Below are positions 44,994 to 53,372 of a stretch of 64,000 nt of DNA, one piece after another; position 1 is the stretch's first letter, and the number at the start of each line of letters is the position of its first letter. The position numbers were made by a program, and so were the translations under genes. The DNA lies in assembly GCA_905235505.1 (NCBI GenBank), contig CAJOMJ010000001.1:120952-184951 (forward strand), read 5' to 3'. The notes beneath the pieces were generated by a model, which was not told the origin of the DNA, did no database searches, and saw only the letters and a list, made by a program, of their open reading frames with translations. Source of the DNA: Paludibacteraceae bacterium (lineage in GTDB: Bacteria; Bacteroidota; Bacteroidia; Bacteroidales; Paludibacteraceae).

Positions 44994-45411
44994 TGAAGAC
45001 GTATTCGAAGACCTTGACGGAATAGAGTTTGCCGTTAGGCAGATAGTTATACTGCTTTGCCTTGGTGCCATCAGCGTTCCACTCGTACTTACGGATACGC
45101 GTCACGCGATTGCGGTCGTTATAGACAACTTCTTTGACGACCTTGCCGGTGACCTCATCATATTCGAATGTCACACGTTCACGCTGCCCATAGGTAGCAT
45201 ACTCAGTCTCCTCAGTCTTGCGTCCCTGCGAGTCATAGACGGTAACATGATCGAGCCATCGTGTCTTGGTACTTGAGTCGGTATTCCACTCTTTGACGGT
45301 AAGATTCTTGCGTTTCTCGCGTTTTGCCAATGCCTCGGGAGTGAGGAGTGATTGCGCCATTGCTCCAAATGTAAAGAGCAACAGGCAAAGAAGTAAATTG
45401 ATCCGTTTCAT
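44986..45411 (-). CDS. small secreted YD-repeat-like protein
   Basis: 141 residues: signal peptide 1-19 (FGAMAQ), a basic segment, then repeated short strands with a Y/F-E-Y-D and N-x-x-x-R pattern (VTVYDSQGRKTEETEYATYG, VTFEYDEVTGKVV, RKYEWNADGTKAKQYNYLPNG). This resembles YD-type repeats in exported Bacteroidota proteins. Function unknown. It lies between the beta-helix gene and the VTC gene in one transcription unit. Confidence 0.7.
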   Translation of the reverse strand: MKRINLLLCLLLFTFGAMAQSLLTPEALAKREKRKNLTVKEWNTDSSTKTRWLDHVTVYDSQGRKTEETEYATYGQRERVTFEYDEVTGKVVKEVVYNDRNRVTRIRKYEWNADGTKAKQYNYLPNGKLYSVKVFEYVFND

Positions 45412-45439
45412 AAACTATGGTTGTTTAAGTGTTATGTGC

Positions 45440-47326
45440 CTACCTGCCCGTATATGAGCTGGAGGCGGTAAGTGTAGTGGCAGAAGAACTGTTGTTATAC
45501 ACATTGTATTTGCTGCCTGAGGTCATGCCGTTGGCAGAGATTAGGATAGACATGCTGCTGCCTGACATGCCTCCACCCCCTCCGCCGGGTCCGGCTGCCA
45601 CTATGCGCCCACCGCCTTGGGAGGGGGCAGTGTAGTTGCTTGGGATAGTGAAGGAGGCAAGTGCAGTTGAGGAGTTCTGCTCGGTTATCTTGACTATGGT
45701 ATTGGCTGTAACAGTGCCGGTGGTACTGACTACGCCCTGCGAGCCCGTGGTAGAAGTGACAGAATTGTTGCCACCACCTACAGCAAGCACGTTACCGCCG
45801 GTTATATAGAGATAATAGCGCTCGGCGGCATCGATTCCGCACTCGGGTGAAGAGCCACCGAAAGCCATAATATCACCACCCTTGATGTAGAGATTACCAT
45901 TAGCATCGAGACCGTCGTTGTTGGTAGCGATGACCGATACAGAGCCGTCATTCAGATACATGTGGGAGGAAGAGTTGATGGCATCGTCGTAGGAATAGAC
46001 TGTAATGCTACCGCCGTTCATTGTGAATACACTCTTACTCTCTATGCCTTCGGAACCATCGGCTTTACCTGTGGCACTGACATTGATAGTACCGCCATTG
46101 ATAGTAATATTGCCGTCAGCCTTTATCCCTTTGGGCGATGAGCGTTTGTAACTATCGGATGAGGAGTTCCATCCCCCGCCCCATCCGCCGGAGGAAGAGG
46201 AGCCGCTTGCGGTATAGCGGGTACCTGTGGTGGTAATGGTGATAGAGCCGTCGTTGATGACGAGTTCACCCTCTGCACTGATACCTTTACCTCCATTGCC
46301 TGTACTCTTGAGGGTGAAGGTACCGCCATTGACAGTAAGGTCGGCACCGGACTTAATGCAGGCGCAAGCAGAAGTGGTGTCGTTGGTGCCGGTAATGCCT
46401 CCGCCTGTGGTGGTGATGGTGAAGGTGCCGCCGGAGATTACCATAGTGCCGTCGGACTTAAGTCCTTTTCCTGCATTGGCGGAGACAGTGGCATTGATAA
46501 CACCTCCGTTGATGATGGCAAAGCCGTTCTGTTCATCGGTAGTATCATCGGTTATCTCTACCTGGACACCATCGTCGCCCACATTCTGTATGTTGAGAGT
46601 GCCGTTGTTCATTTCGAGATACTGCCCTATATGCAAGCCGTCACCTACGGCTGACTTTACTGAGATGGAGCCTGTGAAAGTCTTTTTGAGTTGCATATAC
46701 TCGCCTGTCTTGAGTGCATGCTTGGTGTTGCCTGTGAGAGTGAGGGAGCCAGCGCCTCTTACCTCGGAGTGTCCCTTGACAACAAGACATGCCTTCTGAG
46801 TGCCGTTGCTTGAGTCGATGAGTGTGTTGGTGCCGTTTATCTGCAGGTTGATACGCTTGCCATTGTGGATATTGACTGCGGCAGAGTCGGTGCACTGGAG
46901 AGTAAGGGAATTGAGCACAACGGTACACTTGTATTGCCCGTCAAGGTAGAAGGAGCCCTCGGTGGAGGTACCGGAGAGTACATAGGTTATCTCGCCCGGA
47001 GCGCCATCGGAGACTGATCCGGACTGAAAGAGGGCGACATGTGCGCCATTAGAATAGACGGTGATGTACGGTTGTACCTTGTCGGTAGCGACAACGGAGG
47101 CTGAAGAACCGTTGTAGGTGATATAGACATAAGCCGAATCGCTGCTCACTACAGATATGGTATCGGGTTGGATAATAATAGTATCGCCGTCGATTACAAC
47201 AGTGTCGGATGTGACAATGATTGAATCGCCGTCATTAACTGAGTCAGGATTCACAACTACCCAACTACTGCATGCAGGTGTCAGAAGAAGGGCGGTGAAT
47301 AAGAATAGAAATGTGATTTTTTTCAT
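45440..47326 (-). CDS. Cthe_2159-like beta-helix carbohydrate-binding protein
   Basis: 628 residues with a lipoprotein-like signal (LLTPAC, Cys about 19). An N-terminal repeat of Asp/Ile/Val strands (DSIIVTSDTVVIDGDTIII) precedes a long right-handed beta-helix with the recurrent pattern (L/I).(I/V).GG.(I/F).(I/V).....G.(G/A)(I/L).(A/S) from about residue 150 to 540. The Cthe_2159 family binds acidic polysaccharides and calcium in the one case I know. The tail is Gly/Ser-rich (GGGRIVAAGPGGGGGGMSG). It is first in the VTC-DUF4956 unit. Confidence 0.82.
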   Translation of the reverse strand: MKKITFLFLFTALLLTPACSSWVVVNPDSVNDGDSIIVTSDTVVIDGDTIIIQPDTISVVSSDSAYVYITYNGSSASVVATDKVQPYITVYSNGAHVALFQSGSVSDGAPGEITYVLSGTSTEGSFYLDGQYKCTVVLNSLTLQCTDSAAVNIHNGKRINLQINGTNTLIDSSNGTQKACLVVKGHSEVRGAGSLTLTGNTKHALKTGEYMQLKKTFTGSISVKSAVGDGLHIGQYLEMNNGTLNIQNVGDDGVQVEITDDTTDEQNGFAIINGGVINATVSANAGKGLKSDGTMVISGGTFTITTTGGGITGTNDTTSACACIKSGADLTVNGGTFTLKSTGNGGKGISAEGELVINDGSITITTTGTRYTASGSSSSGGWGGGWNSSSDSYKRSSPKGIKADGNITINGGTINVSATGKADGSEGIESKSVFTMNGGSITVYSYDDAINSSSHMYLNDGSVSVIATNNDGLDANGNLYIKGGDIMAFGGSSPECGIDAAERYYLYITGGNVLAVGGGNNSVTSTTGSQGVVSTTGTVTANTIVKITEQNSSTALASFTIPSNYTAPSQGGGRIVAAGPGGGGGGMSGSSMSILISANGMTSGSKYNVYNNSSSATTLTASSSYTGR

Positions 47327-47360
47327 ATATACATAACATTAGGAATATTCAAAACGGGTA

Positions 47361-47391
47361 CAAAGATAATGCCATATTCTCAAAATGACAA
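47361..47391 (-). promoter_or_regulatory. promoter for the beta-helix/VTC/DUF4956 unit
   Basis: On the minus strand: TTG (47391-47389), 20 bases, TATCTTTG (47368-47361), 35 bases before the ATG at 47326. The rest of 47327-47552 is AT-rich and holds only the queA terminator. Confidence 0.8.
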
Positions 47392-47490
47392 CTAATTGTA
47401 CCAAATTTCTCCATTAATAGCACATTTCTATAAATAATTACGACAATTTGTCAAGTTGTATATAATGAAACTGAATAATTATACAGACAA

Positions 47491-47515
47491 GAGCCACAAC
47501 AGAAGGTTATGGCTC
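47491..47515 (-). terminator. queA terminator
   Basis: GAGCCACAAC (47491-47500) pairs with GTTATGGCTC (47506-47515) with one mismatch and a 5-base loop; the minus strand continues TTGTCTGT. It lies 38 bases beyond the queA stop. Confidence 0.75.
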
Positions 47516-47552
47516 CCGGCAAGAAATACAGACATAAGTATAATAGTCAGTT

Positions 47553-48623
47553 TCAGTCAACGATAAGCAGAGCATCGCCATAGTCACCAAATTGGAATCC
47601 TTCTTTGACAGCTACTTCGTAGGCATGCATGACCTCGTCGTATCCACCGAAAGCGGCAGTCATCATGATTTGGGTGGATAGAGGCATATAGAAGTTGCAG
47701 AGCATGGTGTTTGCCACAGAGAAATCGTAGGGGGGGAAGATGAATTTGTTGGTCCATCCTGAGAAGGCTTTGACATGTCCGTTGGTACCGACCACAGTCT
47801 CAAGGGCACGCATCACATCGGTTCCGACGGCGCATATATGCTTTTCTTCTTCATGGAGGCGCTCGATGGTATCGACCACTTGTTGTGATATTTCCATCTG
47901 CTCGGAGTCCATTTTATGTTTGGTGAGATCTTCGACATCGATTGGTTTGAAGTTACCGAGTCCGACATGAGAGGTAATGAAACTCCACTCGATACCGTGA
48001 ATCTCCATACGTTTGAACATAGACTTGGAGAAATGGAGTCCTGAGGCAGGCACAGCTACAGCGCCCTCTTTCTGAGCGAAGATAGTCTGGTAGCGCTCGG
48101 CATCTTCCGAGTCACGCGGATCGGGGGTTTCGAGGTTACGATGTATATATTTGGGCAGAGGGGTATGACCGATAGCAAAGAGTTTCTCGCGGAACTCATC
48201 GTTGGTATAGTCAGTAAGGAAGCGCAGGGTACGTCCGCGTGAGGTAGTGTTGTCAATGACCTCGGCAACGATACTGCTATCACCTGAGAAATAGATTTTG
48301 TTGCCTATACGAATCTTGCGTGCGGGGTCAACAAGCACATCCCAATAACGGTTCTCGTGGTTAAGTTCACGAAGGAGGAAGACTTCGATAGCGGCGCCTG
48401 TGCGCTCTTTGGTACCATAGAGACGTGCGGGGAACACCTTGGTATCATTGAAGATGAAATGGTCGCCCTCGGAGAAATAGTCGAGCATGTCGGGGATGGT
48501 CTTTATCTCCACATCTCCTGTTTTCTTATGAAGGACCATAAGTTTAGCTTCGTCACGAAAAGGAGCAGGATACTGAGCAATCAGTTCTTTGGGAAGGTTG
48601 AATTTGAATTGTGAGAGTTTCAT
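47553..48623 (-). CDS. queA: S-adenosylmethionine:tRNA ribosyltransferase-isomerase
   Basis: 356 residues, full length. It transfers the ribosyl part of SAM to 7-aminomethyl-deazaguanine in tRNA, making epoxyqueuosine. Family blocks: [21 protein letters not shown] at the start (split here), [38 protein letters not shown] and [12 protein letters not shown]. It is last in the ftsX-DUF3098-uppP-truB-queA run and is closed by a terminator. Confidence 0.97.
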   Translation of the reverse strand: MKLSQFKFNLPKELIAQYPAPFRDEAKLMVLHKKTGDVEIKTIPDMLDYFSEGDHFIFNDTKVFPARLYGTKERTGAAIEVFLLRELNHENRYWDVLVDPARKIRIGNKIYFSGDSSIVAEVIDNTTSRGRTLRFLTDYTNDEFREKLFAIGHTPLPKYIHRNLETPDPRDSEDAERYQTIFAQKEGAVAVPASGLHFSKSMFKRMEIHGIEWSFITSHVGLGNFKPIDVEDLTKHKMDSEQMEISQQVVDTIERLHEEEKHICAVGTDVMRALETVVGTNGHVKAFSGWTNKFIFPPYDFSVANTMLCNFYMPLSTQIMMTAAFGGYDEVMHAYEVAVKEGFQFGDYGDALLIVD

Positions 48624-48657
48624 ATTGTATATGGTTTAAATAGTTTGCATAGTTGAA

Positions 48658-49383
48658 TCAGTCAAGCAGGGTTGTTCTGTCAGGTAGTTCTACGGGCAGA
48701 GAGTCAAGGAGGCAGGTGAACTGAGGGAAAGAGAGACTGTCTTCCACACGTATGTCTCCGAGACGGGTGCGCCTGAGTGCGACAAGGTGTGCACCAGAGT
48801 TAAGTGCGGCTCCGATATCCCGCGCCAGAGCACGGATGTAAGTGCCTTTGGAGCAAACGATACGGAGGGTGAGTTGCTTATGGTTGTCATCATAAGAAAT
48901 AATCTCTATTTCGTCGATGACAAGGAGTTTAGGTTTGAGGAAGATATCTTCGCCTTTGCGTGCATAGGCGTAGGCGCGTTTGCCATCTACCTTGACAGCG
49001 GAGAAGGCGGGAGGAGTCTGCCATATCTCTCCTTGGAACCGGGGGATGACCTGCTGTATCAGTTGGAGGTTGATATGGTCGGTCGGGTAAGTAGCGTCAA
49101 CGGGCTTCTCAAGGTCGAAACTGGGAGTGGTTGCCCCCAACTGGAGGGTGGCGACATATTCTTTGGTATGCTGCTGAAGTTCGTCTATGAGTTTTGTTTT
49201 CTTGCCGGTGCAGACTACTACCACACCAGTAGCGAGAGGGTCGAGGGTGCCTGTATGCCCCACTTTGAGCCGCTTGACTCCCAGTTTGCGGCACAACATC
49301 CAACGGACTTTGCCGACTACGTCGAACGAAGTCCACCCATAAGGTTTGTCGAATGCAAGTATTTCACCCTCTATAAAGTCCAT
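48658..49383 (-). CDS. truB: tRNA pseudouridine-55 synthase
   Basis: 241 residues. Catalytic Asp48 is in GHTGTLDPLATGVV; KPYGWTSFDVV and SKGTYIRALARDIG are further TruB blocks. It converts U55 of the T loop to pseudouridine. The C-terminal PUA domain is reduced relative to the E. coli enzyme (314 residues), as usual in Bacteroidota. It lies between uppP and queA. Confidence 0.97.
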   Translation of the reverse strand: MDFIEGEILAFDKPYGWTSFDVVGKVRWMLCRKLGVKRLKVGHTGTLDPLATGVVVVCTGKKTKLIDELQQHTKEYVATLQLGATTPSFDLEKPVDATYPTDHINLQLIQQVIPRFQGEIWQTPPAFSAVKVDGKRAYAYARKGEDIFLKPKLLVIDEIEIISYDDNHKQLTLRIVCSKGTYIRALARDIGAALNSGAHLVALRRTRLGDIRVEDSLSFPQFTCLLDSLPVELPDRTTLLD

Positions 49384-49438
49384 TTACGTTGTTTATATGT
49401 TAGAAATATACGGTGTGGGGCAGCAATTTATGAAAGTT

Positions 49439-50254
49439 TCAGATAGCAACTTGGCTATATACAATGGCGAATATGCCAACAGCGAGGCAGTAGATAGCGA
49501 AGTATATAAGTTTCTGACGCTTAACGATTTCAATCATGAATTTACAAGCGAAGCAACCGGTAAGGAAGGCAGCGAAGAAACCTACTACGAGCGAGAGAAC
49601 AGGAATGCCTGAAAAGGCTACGGGGTCTTTGAGGGCATCGAGAAGGTCGAGGAAGGCTTCTCCCAAGATAGGGATAAGCACCATAAGGAAGGAGAACTGC
49701 GCCACTTTCTCTTTTTTGACACCGCAGAGGAGGCCAGTGGCAATAGTGGTGCCGGAGCGGGAGAGACCCGGGAGCACAGCGAGTGCCTGGGCACAGCCTA
49801 TTATGGCAGCATCGCGGTAGGTGACATCATGCCCTTCGCCTTTCATACGCTTAGAGAGGAACTCTCCCAACCAGAGGAGGAAGGCGGTGAGCAGAAGGCA
49901 TATACCAACGAGCAGGAGACCGTTGCCGAAGAGTTGTTCGACATAGTCTTTGAAGAACATACCGACTATGAAGACGGGAATCATGGAGACGAGTATCTTT
50001 GCCACATAGTCTTTCTCCCGATTCCACTTGAGAGTGGTGAACGTACCTTTGAAGAGCCAAGCCACTTCGTGCCAGAGTATGACGAGTGTGGAGAGGACAG
50101 TGGCAGCATGGACGACGACGGCAAAGGTGAGATTGTCGGCACTTGAGGTGCCGAGCAGGGCCTGCCCTATTTCGAGATGCCCACTACTGCTTACGGGCAG
50201 GAACTCCGTGAGTCCCTGCACAATACCGAGAATAAGAGCCTGAAGCCACGACAT
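49439..50254 (-). CDS. uppP: undecaprenyl-diphosphatase
   Basis: 271 residues, multi-helix membrane protein of the BacA/UppP family. Motifs: [16 protein letters not shown] near residues 14-29 and [16 protein letters not shown] near 160-175, which together hold the catalytic Glu, Ser, His and Arg. It recycles undecaprenyl diphosphate to the monophosphate carrier made by UppS (5.9 kb). It also gives low-level bacitracin tolerance in other bacteria. Confidence 0.97.
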   Translation of the reverse strand: MSWLQALILGIVQGLTEFLPVSSSGHLEIGQALLGTSSADNLTFAVVVHAATVLSTLVILWHEVAWLFKGTFTTLKWNREKDYVAKILVSMIPVFIVGMFFKDYVEQLFGNGLLLVGICLLLTAFLLWLGEFLSKRMKGEGHDVTYRDAAIIGCAQALAVLPGLSRSGTTIATGLLCGVKKEKVAQFSFLMVLIPILGEAFLDLLDALKDPVAFSGIPVLSLVVGFFAAFLTGCFACKFMIEIVKRQKLIYFAIYCLAVGIFAIVYSQVAI

Positions 50255-50266
50255 AGAGTTAGGTGA

Positions 50267-50509
50267 TTAGTCGTTTTTGTTATCCTTGTTATCTTTCTTC
50301 TTAGGTTTATAGAGAATGGCGAACACCATTGCCACAAAGCCGAAGAGAGCGATCATGGGGCCTAAGGTGATACGGCGGAAGGAGAATATGTCGGGATTAT
50401 ATTCAGTTGCGCCGGAGGGGGCACCTGCCATAAGTACGAAACCGAGGATGATAATGAGGAAAGAGGCAATAATGAGCCAGAGATTGAATTTGGGAAGATT
50501 ATAGTTCAT
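50267..50509 (-). CDS. DUF3098 small membrane protein
   Basis: 80 residues: two membrane helices (about 11-30 and 51-70) joined by a loop with YNPDIFSFRRITLGP, and a Lys/Asp-rich tail (KPKKKDNKDNKND). DUF3098 genes sit between ftsX and uppP in Bacteroidota, which matches except for one inserted gene. Function unknown, possibly divisome- or carrier-lipid-linked. Confidence 0.88.
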   Translation of the reverse strand: MNYNLPKFNLWLIIASFLIIILGFVLMAGAPSGATEYNPDIFSFRRITLGPMIALFGFVAMVFAILYKPKKKDNKDNKND

Positions 50510-50570
50510 GATTGTTATATGAATGTTGCGGGTTATACATTTGAATGTATTATTCGTGATTTATTCATTT

Positions 50571-50683
50571 TTCTGCATAATTATACATAAATCTTAAGAA
50601 TCGGCAATTTAAGAGTGAGCATAGAGATGGCTAACACTTGGCTTGGAGATAGCATGACGCGAGTATTGTATAATTATGCAGAA
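50571..50683. repeat. 15-bp perfect inverted repeat pair in an intergenic region
   Basis: TTCTGCATAATTATA (50571-50585) and its exact reverse complement TATAATTATGCAGAA (50669-50683), 83 bases apart. Each arm is followed on the plus strand by a similar AAATCTTAA(G/A)AAT segment. The 50510-50717 gap has no gene and no recognisable promoter. Confidence 0.8.
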
Positions 50684-50717
50684 ATCTTAAAAATTGACAT
50701 GTTTTTTTGATATATTA

Positions 50718-51317
50718 TTATTCACTGAGTAGCCATGTTTCGTTAGTGTGGGCATCTACATACATTACCAGACCTTTTCCGGCAACTACCTGAGCTGTCA
50801 ATAAATCTGAGTTACTCTCATAAAAAGACAATGTATCAGGGAGCAATTCAAACATTGCATTATATGATTCTTCGGGGACTTGGTTACCATATGTATAAAA
50901 TTGGTAAGAAGAAGATGTAACTCCTGTTATCCGGGTATGTAGGGTATATTCTAATCTTGCTACATCCCATAAAATTGATATTGTACCAGGTTTTATATCA
51001 TCCTGTAATCCGATTTTCTCCATGAGGACTTCTTTTTGGGCCACTTCGTGAGATGTACAGGTACAAGCAATCAATTTATATTTAGCGGGATTATATTTTT
51101 CAAAATCAAATGTAACATCTTTAACTTTATAAGATATTTTTTCTCCTCCGGTTGAACTCATAACAATTGTATCCCCTATGGTGTATGGGAGATAATCGGG
51201 AACAGACTCCCATGGGAAGTCACCTAAGAGATTAATAGTTCTATAATCATCAATAGAACAACCTGCAAGAAAGAATGGCAGAGAAATTGACAATAATATA
51301 GAAAGAAGATTTTTCAT
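50718..51317 (-). CDS. lipoprotein of unknown function (NigD-like size and layout)
   Basis: 199 residues, lipobox FLAGC (Cys about 20), then a beta-rich domain with YTIGDTIVMSSTGGEKISYKV (split in two strands), and CTCTSHEVAQKEV. The general layout recalls NigD-like lipoproteins of Bacteroidales, but I do not recognise a definite domain. It is AT-richer than its neighbours and separates ftsX from DUF3098, which are usually adjacent. No promoter of the standard form is visible in the 106 bp before it. Confidence 0.65.
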   Translation of the reverse strand: MKNLLSILLSISLPFFLAGCSIDDYRTINLLGDFPWESVPDYLPYTIGDTIVMSSTGGEKISYKVKDVTFDFEKYNPAKYKLIACTCTSHEVAQKEVLMEKIGLQDDIKPGTISILWDVARLEYTLHTRITGVTSSSYQFYTYGNQVPEESYNAMFELLPDTLSFYESNSDLLTAQVVAGKGLVMYVDAHTNETWLLSE

Positions 51318-51423
51318 GTAATCTCTATCTCATATACTTTATTCAGGACGTAACGGGATTTATCTGTGTTAATAAAGATGATATTTACACCATTAGAATA
51401 TTATATTAGTATAGCGCAGTTGA

Positions 51424-52284
51424 TTAAACATAATAGAGGTCGTTGGTGCGCATGCGGATGTAGCGGTTAGAGGCGAAGACAGAGGCGAGGAGGGTGATGA
51501 GTATGCCGGTGACGAGGACGACACCTGACACTATGGCAATGTTCTGCCAAGTAAGCATCATAAGATTGAGGGCGAGGTTATAGTGCAGATAAGCGATAGC
51601 AGCGGCGAGCAACCCGATAGCGATGAGTCCGGCGACGAATCCCATCAACACATTACGTTTGACGATAGGAGCCTTGATGACGCGGGGCGTGGCTCCGACA
51701 AGCTTCATTGTATTGATAAGGAAGCGTTTGGAATAGACATAGAGACGGATGGTATTGACAATAAGTGCGACAGCGACAAAGAGAAGGAGGAGGGCTGCGC
51801 CAAGGAGTGCAACGGAGAATATGCCTACATTATTATCGAGCATACTGACGACATCTTTCTGATAGACAATACGGTTGATTGAGGGGAAAGAGGAGAGTGT
51901 GCGTTCGATTGCGGCAATACTGTCGGACTGGGCATAGTCGGCATCGAGATAGACTTCATAGGAGGCCTGAAGGGGATTGTAGCCGAGGAAAGCGACAGGG
52001 TCTTCGCCAAGATACTCGATATGTTCGCGGAGAGCATCTTCTTTGGAGATGAACTTATGTTCGCGCGAGAAAGGGGCGAGAGTAAGGAGATTGTCAATGC
52101 GAGTGAGTTCGTCGGGTGAGGCATCGTCGTTGATAACGAGAGTGAGAGCGACATTTTCCTTAACCTGCCGGATGAGGTCGTTGGCAGAGATAAGGACGAC
52201 AGTCTCGATGCCGACGAGGAAGAGAACCAGAGCCACAGAGATGGAAGTGGTGAGATACATATTGAAGAAGCGGTGGCGGGACAT
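51424..52284 (-). CDS. ftsX: cell-division ABC permease FtsX
   Basis: 286 residues with four membrane helices (about 15-37, 160-182, 210-235, 255-275) and a periplasmic domain between helices 1 and 2. MNTMKLVGATPRVIK-type loop (LINTMKLVGATPRVIKAPI) is diagnostic. With the ATPase FtsE it activates peptidoglycan hydrolases during division. ftsE is not in the window. It starts the run leading to uppP, truB and queA. Confidence 0.93.
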   Translation of the reverse strand: MSRHRFFNMYLTTSISVALVLFLVGIETVVLISANDLIRQVKENVALTLVINDDASPDELTRIDNLLTLAPFSREHKFISKEDALREHIEYLGEDPVAFLGYNPLQASYEVYLDADYAQSDSIAAIERTLSSFPSINRIVYQKDVVSMLDNNVGIFSVALLGAALLLLFVAVALIVNTIRLYVYSKRFLINTMKLVGATPRVIKAPIVKRNVLMGFVAGLIAIGLLAAAIAYLHYNLALNLMMLTWQNIAIVSGVVLVTGILITLLASVFASNRYIRMRTNDLYYV

Positions 52285-52340
52285 GAGCGATTTGAGTTAA
52301 GAGTGGATAGTTCGGAGTCAGGAGTTGATAGTTACACAAC

Positions 52341-52375
52341 AAGAATCAAGCGGGAGTAATCCTCTTGATTCTTGC
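52341..52375 (-). terminator. terminator of the T9SS operon
   Basis: CAAGAATCAAG (52341-52351) pairs perfectly with CTTGATTCTTG (52365-52375) around a 13-base loop, 22 bases past the porN stop; the minus strand continues TTGTGTAAC. Confidence 0.8.
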
Positions 52376-52397
52376 CATGCGGGTTATTATGCGAATA

Positions 52398-53348
52398 TCA
52401 ATATTCCCAAAGGTCTTGTTCGAAGTTAAGCAATTCGTCGAAGATACGCTGTTGTTCTTTCTTTATTTCTTCAGCAGAGGTAGCATAGTTAGGAATCATA
52501 CGACTATACATATTGCTATCGCCGAGGATGTAGGAAGTATAGAGCTTCTTAGCAAAGAACTCGTCGAAAGTCATGCGTTTGGTGTCGTTTGTCTGCGGAA
52601 TCATGTATTGCTTAGCCAGATAGGGGCGTAGTGCATCGAAAGGAATCCAGAAGAGGAGCGATTCGTGCAATGCGTTCATAACCTGGTCGTTCTCAGTGGA
52701 GAAGATTTTGTCGGACTGCAAGGGTGCGATGGCAATAATCTTCGTATAGAGGCGGGAGTTGTGACGGTCGAAGAATACTATTTCCTGAATGAGGTATTTA
52801 AGCTGGTTTCTGACGAAGCTCTCATAGGGATAGAAGTGGAAGGACATTTCGTCGGTCTGCTGATCGTAGTGGAGGAGCATAGCGTCGGAGCAAGCGACAT
52901 TGTAGTGGCAAGTATCTTCGGAGTAGTCAGCAGTAGGGTCATCAACGAGGAAGAGGGTTGGTATTTCCTCTTTGCTGAGAAGATTAGCCTCGGCGAAATC
53001 AGGTTTGATATTATCCTGCGCTTTCCGATAGAGAGGCAGTCCACCATCAACGACACCATCTACAATGACTTTGAAGAGGGAGCGATACTGGGGGTCGTCG
53101 TAGCGTGTAGGGAAATAGAGCTGATAGTTTTGTTTGTAGCGCATATCGATGATGCGATACACGATACGGGACCAAACTATATCGTCAGCACGGTGGAACA
53201 CACTAACGAGAGTATCTGCTGCATCATTGAGTTCAACAGTTTCAATACGCACTGCACCTTTGTCATCGAAGAAAGGGTAGATTTGGTGCTGTGCACTTGC
53301 GGAAAGAGTAGCAATCAGCAAGCATGCTATTACACTAAATTTCTTCAT
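52398..53348 (-). CDS. porN: T9SS ring/trans-envelope protein PorN (GldN)
   Basis: 316 residues with a signal peptide (1-19, SASAQ). The family blocks RADDIVWSRIVYRIIDMRYKQN (two segments), NVACSDAMLLHYD and YPYESFVRNQLKYL are visible. PorN forms a periplasmic ring with PorK that links to the PorLM motor. It is last of five porPKLMN genes; 24 bp separate it from porM. Confidence 0.95.
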   Translation of the reverse strand: MKKFSVIACLLIATLSASAQHQIYPFFDDKGAVRIETVELNDAADTLVSVFHRADDIVWSRIVYRIIDMRYKQNYQLYFPTRYDDPQYRSLFKVIVDGVVDGGLPLYRKAQDNIKPDFAEANLLSKEEIPTLFLVDDPTADYSEDTCHYNVACSDAMLLHYDQQTDEMSFHFYPYESFVRNQLKYLIQEIVFFDRHNSRLYTKIIAIAPLQSDKIFSTENDQVMNALHESLLFWIPFDALRPYLAKQYMIPQTNDTKRMTFDEFFAKKLYTSYILGDSNMYSRMIPNYATSAEEIKKEQQRIFDELLNFEQDLWEY

Positions 53349-53372
53349 ATTGTCTGTGTTTTATTATCTTGT

